From Blautia sp. (GTDB taxonomy: Bacteria; Bacillota; Clostridia; Lachnospirales; Lachnospiraceae), in assembly GCA_017459635.1 (NCBI GenBank), contig JAFUCO010000085.1, positions 1-62,365 on the forward strand: 62,365 nucleotides of DNA, in the 5' to 3' direction. Both the position numbers and the translations under genes were made by a program. The notes beneath the pieces are model-generated. The model searched no databases. It saw only the letters and a program-made list of their open reading frames with translations, and was not told where the DNA came from. Within the stretch, counting starts at the first letter, position 1, and every line of letters begins with the position of its first letter. Of this stretch, positions 16,142-22,731 are shown one piece after another.

Positions 16142-18400
16142 TCAGCGGTATTTGTCGGCTCTTCCGTCTTTTATCGGGCCTGACCAGTCAAGGCCAAAGC
16201 CGTAATCGTAGGTGTTTCCGCAGGAATCTGTGTAGGGCGTCAGGTCGAAGGGGACGTCCTCTTTGTGCTGCTCTACAGTATCCATGTCGGACGGAAGCTG
16301 TATCGGGAGGAGGCCGGAGGGCTCTGCTTTGCCGGTCAGCAGGTCGAAGACAGCGCGTTTTTCTACACCGAATTCGCAGAGGATCGCATCAGCATACGGT
16401 TCCAGTTCGGAGAGAACTGCGGGATTGTGCATGCGTATCACGGCTATCACCGGTTTGCTGCCCATACGCTGTTTTGTTTCGACTACGTTGTCCAGGTCGG
16501 ATTCGTTGTAGATTATTGCTTCCTTTCCAAGGTAGGTTCTGTTGTCTGATCTTTCTCTGAAGTCGCCGCCTGCTATGCTGCAAACACGGGCTTTGCCGGC
16601 GCGGTACGGGCGGTACTGGAGGGATATCGGGAAGTATCCGCTGCCGCCGTCTTTGTCTTTGCTGATGTCGTAGCACTCTGATTTTGGACTGTCGAGGAAT
16701 ACAACGGAAACATCAGCTTCCTCCGGGGTATTTACGCGGATAAAGCCGTCAGGAAGATCTTTTCCATACATCGGGTCAAGGTCGTAGGGCTCTCCGCCGG
16801 GGGTCCTGAAGAAGGTAATGCCGGGGGTTATATGCCTTATTGGTATATAGACTTTAATATTTGACCCGCGGAGGGGAAGGCTGCTTCCGTCCTTGATATT
16901 ATCTGTCTTGCAGAGCGGGAGCACGCTGTTGTTTTTAAGCATGACTACGGAGCCAAGCTGAGCACGGTATCCTGCCTCCATATACTCTTTGCATCCGGTT
17001 ATTCTGCAGCTTTCTTCCGGATCAAGATATGGATTTTCGAACAGCCCGCAGCGGAAGCTGTTGGTCAGCAGCCTCTTTGCGGAACGCACCATTCTTGCTC
17101 TCATTTCATTCTCGCCATGCTTTTCACATCCCATGCGGTATGCTTCAAGTATCGGGGCGATATCTGAATTTCCGCCAAACTGATCTATTCCGTTCTCAAT
17201 CAGCAGCAGATGCTGTGCTGCTTCGTCAAGGTCTTCAACGCCGTGGCATTTGGGGCCGAATGCGCCGATATCCGGAAGCGCTTTTCCGGTGATCCCCCAA
17301 TCGGTACATATCACACCGTCATATCCGTATTTTTCTCTCAGGAGATCATGGATCAGATAAGTACTGTATGAGCTTCCCACATTCCTATGGTCTTTTGTAT
17401 CCTGGTTCCATGGAACAGAGTAATATGGCATGACTGAGGCGGCCTTGCCTGTCTTACCGAGCTTAAACGCTCCTTCCAGGAACGGATACATGTGATCCTT
17501 CAGATTATCTCCCGGATAGACGGCAAATTTGCCGTAATAGTAGTGGGCGTCACGTCCGCTTTCCATCGGGCCTGCGCCCGGCCAGTGCTTAACCATGGCG
17601 GCGACGCTTAAGTTTCCCCAGCCGTTTTCGGAGCCTTCGGTTTCCTGAAGGCCGCTGCAGTACGCCTGTACAGCTGCTTTTACCTGTTCAGGGGAGGTGC
17701 CGAAGGTATCCTCCATTCTCATCCAACGGGGCTCTGTTGCAAGGTCGGCCTGAGGAGAGAGCGCCGTGGTCATTCCAAGAGCGCGGTATTCTCTGGATAT
17801 TATGGATGCATAACTTTTGATGGCTTCCTCAGAGAACAGCGCCGCCATTCCAAGACCTTCGGGCCACTGTGAAAGATCTGCAGTGCTGCCCTTGAACTCG
17901 GCGGCACGTTCTTCGTTGACGCCGTTTCTCGGGTCGGTGGAAAAGTTGACAGGGATCCCGTGCGGCAGGGATTCCGCCAGAGCCTGCATCTCGTTGTTCC
18001 ATTTTGCCATTACTTCGGTTCCGGCATAGTCCATGACAAGCACATAGCGGATATGCTGATCCTTCAGATATTTTTTCTGTTCATCAGAAAGTGCATAGGG
18101 CTCTGCACCCGATTCTTCAAATGCTTTGCCGTCATAAAAGCCGGGGAAGGGGCCTCCTGAAGGTGAGGGGATTCTCTGGTGGGGGGAATACAGCATAAGG
18201 CCGGCTATCTCTTCAACAGTGAGCCTTATCGCAAGGTCCTGCGCCCTTTCTTCTGCAGGCAGACGCCAGTCCTCATAGGGCAGCAGCTCGCCGGTTCCTT
18301 CGAGATCCTTAAAAAACAGGCCGTCCTGTTCAATGACTCCTTTTGAATCTCCACAGCCGATATCAGGACCGTTTTCATTATGATATATGCGATAGTTCAT
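16142..18400 (-). CDS. Glycoside hydrolase family 3 (beta-glucosidase-like)
   Basis: 752 residues without a signal peptide, so probably cytoplasmic. The family 3 substrate-binding lysine-histidine motif is KHWPGAGP (about residue 271), and the catalytic nucleophile region is GVICTDWGI with Asp at about 367. A C-terminal GH3 alpha/beta sandwich follows (GSVVMLKNNSVLPL, VSVVFLDSPKSE, KPVIAVIRMHNP). It likely removes beta-linked glucose, xylose or related sugars from imported oligosaccharides. ATG 18400 has GAAAGGAGAA upstream. It is divergent from the sugar-epimerase gene. Confidence 0.88.
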   Translation of the reverse strand: MNYRIYHNENGPDIGCGDSKGVIEQDGLFFKDLEGTGELLPYEDWRLPAEERAQDLAIRLTVEEIAGLMLYSPHQRIPSPSGGPFPGFYDGKAFEESGAEPYALSDEQKKYLKDQHIRYVLVMDYAGTEVMAKWNNEMQALAESLPHGIPVNFSTDPRNGVNEERAAEFKGSTADLSQWPEGLGMAALFSEEAIKSYASIISREYRALGMTTALSPQADLATEPRWMRMEDTFGTSPEQVKAAVQAYCSGLQETEGSENGWGNLSVAAMVKHWPGAGPMESGRDAHYYYGKFAVYPGDNLKDHMYPFLEGAFKLGKTGKAASVMPYYSVPWNQDTKDHRNVGSSYSTYLIHDLLREKYGYDGVICTDWGITGKALPDIGAFGPKCHGVEDLDEAAQHLLLIENGIDQFGGNSDIAPILEAYRMGCEKHGENEMRARMVRSAKRLLTNSFRCGLFENPYLDPEESCRITGCKEYMEAGYRAQLGSVVMLKNNSVLPLCKTDNIKDGSSLPLRGSNIKVYIPIRHITPGITFFRTPGGEPYDLDPMYGKDLPDGFIRVNTPEEADVSVVFLDSPKSECYDISKDKDGGSGYFPISLQYRPYRAGKARVCSIAGGDFRERSDNRTYLGKEAIIYNESDLDNVVETKQRMGSKPVIAVIRMHNPAVLSELEPYADAILCEFGVEKRAVFDLLTGKAEPSGLLPIQLPSDMDTVEQHKEDVPFDLTPYTDSCGNTYDYGFGLDWSGPIKDGRADKYR

Positions 18401-18526
18401 CGGGTTCTCCTTTCTTATAAGAATGCGATACTTAAGGGTTCTCGTTTAAGCGTCAGAATTGATGAATAGCTGCAGGGTGTGTTTCATTTTGGTTACCTAT
18501 GGCTGTGAGTAACTCATTCTGTTTTG

Positions 18527-18555
18527 ATTATAGCATATGAACTGCCGCGGTAAAA
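18527..18555 (-). promoter_or_regulatory. Predicted promoter of the GH3 gene
   Basis: On the minus strand: TTTTAC (weak -35), 17 bases, TATAAT at 18532-18527. A GGTTAC...GTAACT dyad at 18491-18513 lies just downstream of the -10 box and could be an operator. Confidence 0.5.
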
Positions 18556-18617
18556 AGAAAAATAAAAAAAGGGATCAAATTCCAAAGAAGACAAGGAACA
18601 ATCACTTGTGTTCATGC

Positions 18618-18646
18618 TTGACAGTGTCATCTGAGAAGGATAACAT
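18618..18646 (+). promoter_or_regulatory. Predicted promoter of the sugar-epimerase gene
   Basis: TTGACA (18618-18623), 17 bases, TAACAT (18641-18646). Preceded by CTTGTGTTCATGC, identical to the sequence before the promoter at 7582. Confidence 0.65.
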
Positions 18647-18699
18647 AAAAGTTGAAGGATTGTAACTGCTGAGAGTCTTTAAGAAAAGGGTTGATGATC

Positions 18700-19572
18700 A
18701 TGAAGTATGGAATTTATTATGCGTACTGGGAGAGACAGTGGGGCGCGGATTACCGCAAGTATATAAGAAAGGCCGGGGAGCTTGGCTTTGACATTCTGGA
18801 GCTTGCGTGCACCGGTATGAAGGATATGTCAGAAGCTGAGATAGAGGAGCTGAAGGCAGTCAGAGACGCATCCGGTATATCGCTCACTGCAGGACATGGG
18901 CCTAAGCCTGACCAGAACCTCGCATCGCCTGACCCGGCAATAGTTGAAAACGCGCTGGAATTCTGGAAAGAGACATTCCGCGTACTTGAAAAACTTGATA
19001 TTAAGACCGTCGGAGGCGGGCTGTACGGTTACTGGCCGGTGGACTATTCCAAACCTGTTGATAAGGAAGGAGATCTTGAGCGAAGTATAGAAAATATGCG
19101 CCGGATGGCAGATATCGCCGCTGATTATGGCATCACGACGCTTGGCATGGAGGTCCTTAACCGGCATGAGGGATATCTTCTTAACACCTGTAAGGAATGT
19201 GTGGATTACGTTAAAGCGGTGGACCGCCCGAATGTGAAGGTGATGCTGGATACCTACCACATGCTTTTTGAAGAGGACAGCTTTGAGGATGCGATCCTGA
19301 CTGCCGGGCCGCTTCTGGGGCATCTTCATGTAGGGGAAAACAACCGCAAGGTCCCCGGGCAGGGACATCTGATCAACTGGGATGAGATTGGCAGCGCGCT
19401 TCATAAGATCGGCTACGATGGTACGGTCGTTATGGAACCTTTCGTAATCCACGGTGGAGAAGTTGGAAAAGACATACGTATCTGGCGGGATCTCCTTCCT
19501 GATGTTTCAGAGGAAAAACTGGACAGCGATGCGCGCGGTTCAGTGGAATTCCTGAGAAGCAGGTGGGGGTAA
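18700..19572 (+). CDS. Sugar phosphate isomerase/epimerase, D-tagatose/D-psicose 3-epimerase type
   Basis: 290 residues from ATG 18700; an ATG two codons upstream is possible, but AAGAAAAGGG is better spaced for this one. Xylose-isomerase-like TIM barrel: opening MKYGIYYAYWERQW, the metal Glu in LGMEVLNRHEGY, metal Asp and His in VMLDTYHMLFEE, His in GHLHVGENNR and the last Glu in VVMEPFV. These fit the ketose 3-epimerase (DTE) group. It interconverts free ketohexoses or a related sugar; the substrate is not certain. Divergent from GH3, so it may be induced by the same sugars. Confidence 0.82.
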   Translation: MKYGIYYAYWERQWGADYRKYIRKAGELGFDILELACTGMKDMSEAEIEELKAVRDASGISLTAGHGPKPDQNLASPDPAIVENALEFWKETFRVLEKLDIKTVGGGLYGYWPVDYSKPVDKEGDLERSIENMRRMADIAADYGITTLGMEVLNRHEGYLLNTCKECVDYVKAVDRPNVKVMLDTYHMLFEEDSFEDAILTAGPLLGHLHVGENNRKVPGQGHLINWDEIGSALHKIGYDGTVVMEPFVIHGGEVGKDIRIWRDLLPDVSEEKLDSDARGSVEFLRSRWG

Positions 19573-19829
19573 TAAGCGGAAGTATGGCAACGAAGCTTTT
19601 TGGTGATCCGGACGCCGAGAAGGAGCCACTGCTATACTGTCAGGGTGACGGCGGCTGCTGATCCTCAGAGCCACCGCCTAACTGCGACTAAAAGCCTCTC
19701 AGGAAGAGACTTCGAGGCTAAGGAACTGTCACGAAATTAATTGCACATCTTGCTTGTCTTTCCTTCCGATACTGCTGCCCGAAAAACACTTACATAGATA
19801 CGATCATAACCGATCAGCAATGAGATTTT
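19573..19829. other. Intergenic region with two hairpins and a family C repeat
   Basis: No gene seen. It contains a GGCGG...CCGCC dyad (about 19649-19678), an AGCCTC...GAGGCT hairpin (about 19692-19718) and directly after it the family C repeat. The first hairpins could terminate the epimerase transcript. Confidence 0.5.
19718..19753. repeat. Family C repeat copy 2
   Basis: CTAAGGAACTGTCACGAAAT followed by TAATTGCACATC; same family as 4724-4761 and 51851-51919. Confidence 0.6.
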
Positions 19830-20762
19830 TTACTGCGGCACTGTTGAATTGACATTGGGACGGTTATCTGTCTCAAAAGGCATAAGCTCAGCCATATCTT
19901 CCGGCAAAGGAGCCGTAAAACTGAGCGCTGTTCCGGTAAGCGGATGGATAAATGAGAGCCGGAATGCGTGGAGCGCCTGACGGCTGATAAGTGTCCTGTC
20001 GTCAGGATTATACAGGTGGTCTCCGATCAGGGGAAAACCAATGTGCTTCATATGTACCCGGATCTGATGGGTACGCCCGGTCTCGAGGTTCAGGAGAACA
20101 AGAGAGAGGCCGTTATGCTCTTTAACGACTTTATAATGAGTGACGGCTCTCTCACCGTTTTCGGGATCTATGCGCCGCTCTATTATGGAGTCTCCGACGC
20201 GTCCTATCGGTGCGTCGATGGTTCCGGATGGAGGAGTAACATGCCCTCTCACGATCGCCAGATATTCTCTTACGATCTCGCGCCGCACCCCCATTTCGGA
20301 GAGCATTCCGGCAGCGACACGGTGCTTTGAAACGATGGTAAGGCCCGAAGTATCCCTGTCAAGCCGGTTGCTGCAGCGGAAGACAAAGGGCTCCTGTCTG
20401 CATTTAAAATACCATGCAAGAGCATTGGCCAGGGTGTTGTCAACGTTGTGCAGGGAAGGATGCAGAGGTATACCTGCCGGCTTGTCTATGACCATGAGGT
20501 CGTCATCTTCATATATTATTCCGAAAGGAAGATCAACAGGAGTAAGGGAGGACATTTCGTCCTCCCTTATCTTTATGGTCAGTATATCGCCGGAATGAAG
20601 CCGCGCGTTCAGATGAGCAGGTTCATCGTTAAGCAGTACTCCCTGAGGATCAGCCTTGAGCCAGGTAAGATTACGGCGTGAAAACCCAAGCTCCCTGAGA
20701 TAACGCGCGGCCATGCGGCCTTCATTCACTTCAGATACAGGATAGTGCAGGATGCGGGTCAT
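19830..20762 (-). CDS. RluA-family pseudouridine synthase
   Basis: 310 residues. An S4-like N-terminal region (about residues 15-75) is followed by the catalytic domain: YEDDDLMVIDKPAGIPLHPS, the catalytic Asp in NRLDRDTSGLTIVSKH, and ETGRTHQIRVHMKHIGFPLIGDHLY. This is the RluA/RluC/RluD family that isomerises uridine in 23S rRNA or tRNA; the exact target cannot be told. The C-terminal tail ETDNRPNVNSTVPQ is encoded by a family A repeat (19852-19880), so the end of the protein was probably replaced by repeat insertion. Confidence 0.88.
   Translation of the reverse strand: MTRILHYPVSEVNEGRMAARYLRELGFSRRNLTWLKADPQGVLLNDEPAHLNARLHSGDILTIKIREDEMSSLTPVDLPFGIIYEDDDLMVIDKPAGIPLHPSLHNVDNTLANALAWYFKCRQEPFVFRCSNRLDRDTSGLTIVSKHRVAAGMLSEMGVRREIVREYLAIVRGHVTPPSGTIDAPIGRVGDSIIERRIDPENGERAVTHYKVVKEHNGLSLVLLNLETGRTHQIRVHMKHIGFPLIGDHLYNPDDRTLISRQALHAFRLSFIHPLTGTALSFTAPLPEDMAELMPFETDNRPNVNSTVPQ
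19852..19880. repeat. Half copy of family A repeat inside the RluA-family gene end
   Basis: TGACATTGGGACGGTTATCT followed by GTCTC. It belongs to the ACATTGGGACGG sub-type, also seen at 29731-29750. It encodes part of the C-terminal tail of the pseudouridine synthase. Confidence 0.7.
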
Positions 20763-20781
20763 TATTATTGCTCCTTGTCAT

Positions 20782-20832
20782 GTACACAGAGCAGGTTCTC
20801 TGTGCTGAAAAAACAATACAGAGAACCGTATC
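20782..20832. repeat. Degenerate family A palindrome
   Basis: ACAGAGCAGGTTCTCTGTGCTG, centre AAAAAACAA, TACAGAGAACCGTATCTTTT. Between the start of the RluA-family gene and the end of the Uma2 gene, where it could end the Uma2 transcript on the minus strand. Confidence 0.65.
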
Positions 20833-20841
20833 TTTTGTGCA

Positions 20842-21384
20842 TTACGTTAAGTCAAGATCATCAAAACGTATTGTAAAACTCTCACACAATGAAACAGTAA
20901 TGTAATCAGAAAAGCTGAACTGAGCCGTCTGGCTGTTCTGGAAGTCGTATACACTTACGGTTTTCGTTGCAGGATTTACGATCCAGTATAAGTGCACTCC
21001 TGCTGACCGGTATTTCAGTAGTTTAATCATGTAATCCATATGCTGAGTTGAGGGGCTGACAATTTCAATGATCCAGTCCGGTGCGCCTTCACAACCACGG
21101 TCAGACAGTCTGCTTCTGTCACAGATCACGGACAGATCCGGTTCAAAATAATTCAGATCATCCAGAAATACCCCAAAAGGTGCTGCGTATATTTCACAGT
21201 CTTTTTCTTCTGCTGAAATATGCGAAAAAATGGTGTTAAATAAAACGCCTGACAGTTTTTGATGTATCCGTGAAGGAGGTGCCATATTATAAATCTGACC
21301 ATCAGCAAGTTCAATACGTACGTCTTCAGGAAACTGCATAATGTCATTTATTGTATAAGTTTTTTCATTAGTCAATGCACTCAT
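20842..21384 (-). CDS. Uma2 family protein (DUF820 PD-(D/E)XK fold)
   Basis: 180 residues from ATG 21384, with CAGGAGGATG upstream at ideal spacing; the longer reading from a TTG at 21411 is less likely. Uma2/DUF820 pattern: VRIELADGQIYNMAPPSRIHQ, NYFEPDLSVICD, GAPDWIIEIVSPST and LYWIVNPATKTV, giving the Asp, Glu and Lys-type nuclease core. Uma2 proteins are abundant in cyanobacteria and Firmicutes and are predicted endonucleases of unknown target. Divergent from a second Uma2 gene carrying an HTH domain; the 230 bases between them hold a strong promoter. Confidence 0.82.
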   Translation of the reverse strand: MSALTNEKTYTINDIMQFPEDVRIELADGQIYNMAPPSRIHQKLSGVLFNTIFSHISAEEKDCEIYAAPFGVFLDDLNYFEPDLSVICDRSRLSDRGCEGAPDWIIEIVSPSTQHMDYMIKLLKYRSAGVHLYWIVNPATKTVSVYDFQNSQTAQFSFSDYITVSLCESFTIRFDDLDLT

Positions 21385-21424
21385 CTGTACATCCTCCTGA
21401 CTGCTTTTCAAATGGTCTTTATTT

Positions 21425-21445
21425 GTAACTGTTCAGAATAGATAC
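21425..21445. repeat. Collapsed family B repeat (solo ends)
   Basis: Imperfect 21-base palindrome that equals the left end (GTAACTGTTCAGAA) fused to the right end (TTCAGAATAGATAC) of the 134-bp element at 10344-10477, sharing the central TTCAGAA. It looks like an empty site or an excision product. Confidence 0.55.
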
Positions 21446-21556
21446 CTTTAATTTCCATTCGGATTGTTGTTATAGTACCATATTGAGCTTTATGCCGCAA
21501 GCGGCCCTGCAGCAAATCCAGGACAGAGAAGCGTCACATGTCTTATATAAAACGGG

Positions 21557-21585
21557 TTGACAATATGACCATAAATGGTTATAAT
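21557..21585 (+). promoter_or_regulatory. Consensus promoter of the HTH-Uma2 gene
   Basis: Perfect TTGACA (21557-21562), 17 bases, perfect TATAAT (21580-21585). Such a strong promoter is unusual in this window and suggests that a repressor controls it. Confidence 0.8.
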
Positions 21586-21600
21586 ATCCAAAAATGGTAA
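21573..21600 (+). promoter_or_regulatory. Possible operator: direct repeat AAATGGT around the -10 box
   Basis: AAATGGTTA at 21573 and AAATGGTAA at 21592, 19 bases apart (about two helical turns), one before and one after the TATAAT box. They are good candidates for autoregulatory binding by the HTH domain of the downstream protein. Confidence 0.45.
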
Positions 21601-21614
21601 CCCGGAGGGGCGAT

Positions 21615-22493
21615 ATGACAATTGAAGAGATGAGGGAGAAAAAAAAGGCGCTGGGTTATTCCAATGAGATGATCGCGCAGCTGTCCGGTATACCTCTTGG
21701 GACGGTGAACAAGATTATGAGCGGTGCGACAAAGTCTCCAAGATATCAGGCCATGCAGGCTCTTGAAAAGGTTCTGAACCCTTCGGCGACCGGGAAGCTG
21801 TCTTACAGCAGCCTGATGAAGCCTGATGACGCGCAGGCGTCCGCTGTGCATGAGGGGGGACCGGCATACGCTCATAATCTCAGAAAAGATCCGGATGCTT
21901 TTATTCCTGAAGAATCCGGGACGGAAGATCACAGATACACTATTGATGATTACTATGCCTTTAAAGATGAAAAACGCAGGGAACTTATTGACGGAAAGCT
22001 TTTTGTGATGGATGCACCATCTATCAAGCATCAGATGATAATCGGAGAACTATACGTCCTGTTCAGGGAATGCTCTGCTGTTCATGGGGATACCTGCCGG
22101 GTGCTGCTTTCTCCCTGTGATGTACAGCTTGACGGGGACAGATATACGATGGTCCAGCCGGACCTTCTGGTGGTCTGCGATAACGAGAAGATCCGTACCC
22201 GCAGATGCATCGGGGCTCCGGATCTTGCAATAGAGATAATGTCCCCTTCTTCACGCGGCCGTGATTCAATACTTAAGCTGAACAAATATATGAATGCCGG
22301 TGTAAGGGAATTCTGGCTTGTGGATCCTGAAAACAGAAAGGTAATAGTATATCTGCTGAATGAAAACGGAGAGCAGGGCAACTCATTTTTTATCTACTCA
22401 TTTGACGATACCATTCCGATCGGCATATCCGGAGGCGAATGCAGCGTAGACTTTCGTGTAATAGGAAAAGCGGTGGAAGGCCTTGCAGATTAA
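21615..22493 (+). CDS. HTH (XRE-like) domain fused to Uma2 nuclease-fold domain
   Basis: 292 residues from ATG 21615, with GGAGGGGCGAT directly upstream. Residues about 1-60 form an XRE-type helix-turn-helix: MTIEEMREKKKALGYSNEMI, then AQLSGIPLGTVNKIMSGATK. After a linker, residues about 110-285 are Uma2: RRELIDGKLFVMDAPSIKHQ, MVQPDLLVVCD, GAPDLAIEIMSPSSRGRD and EFWLVDPENRKV. Fusion of a DNA-binding domain to the predicted nuclease suggests either sequence-directed cleavage or autoregulation. The consensus promoter with direct repeats at 21573 and 21592 favours autoregulation. A typical toxin-antitoxin partner is not seen. Confidence 0.82.
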   Translation: MTIEEMREKKKALGYSNEMIAQLSGIPLGTVNKIMSGATKSPRYQAMQALEKVLNPSATGKLSYSSLMKPDDAQASAVHEGGPAYAHNLRKDPDAFIPEESGTEDHRYTIDDYYAFKDEKRRELIDGKLFVMDAPSIKHQMIIGELYVLFRECSAVHGDTCRVLLSPCDVQLDGDRYTMVQPDLLVVCDNEKIRTRRCIGAPDLAIEIMSPSSRGRDSILKLNKYMNAGVREFWLVDPENRKVIVYLLNENGEQGNSFFIYSFDDTIPIGISGGECSVDFRVIGKAVEGLAD

Positions 22494-22506
22494 AGGACGG
22501 ATTATC

Positions 22507-22535
22507 TTGACGCTCCGCCTGACCTGTCGTAGAAT
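22507..22535 (+). promoter_or_regulatory. Predicted promoter of the iorA operon
   Basis: TTGACG (22507-22512), 17 bases, TAGAAT (22530-22535). Predicts a 5' leader of about 190 bases before iorA. Confidence 0.65.
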
Positions 22536-22568
22536 CATGATGTGGTAATTACAGGAATAAACCATCGA

Positions 22569-22662
22569 ATTCCGGGAATACAACCCGTAAGTGGAGAGGC
22601 CGTCTGCAACTTTTAATGAAAGACTGTCATAACCGTAACTTCGGGATGGTATGGCCCGGAAT
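22569..22662 (+). ncRNA. Candidate structured leader (or small inserted element) upstream of iorA
   Basis: 94 bases closed by a perfect 8-bp stem: ATTCCGGG at 22569-22576 pairs with CCCGGAAT at 22655-22662. Just inside the 3' strand, CATAACC (22628-22634) can pair with GGTATG (22648-22653), giving a multi-branch fold. The domain is flanked by direct copies of ACAGGAATA (22551-22559 and 22672-22680), which would also fit a target-site duplication around an inserted element. No known riboswitch class was recognised. A further AT-rich hairpin ATCTTAT/ATAAGAT (22695-22712) precedes the ribosome binding site. Confidence 0.4.
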
Positions 22663-22731
22663 GAAACAGTAACAGGAATAGTAAAAAACATGTGATCTTA
22701 TAATCATAAGATGTAAATCAGAGGTGAATTA

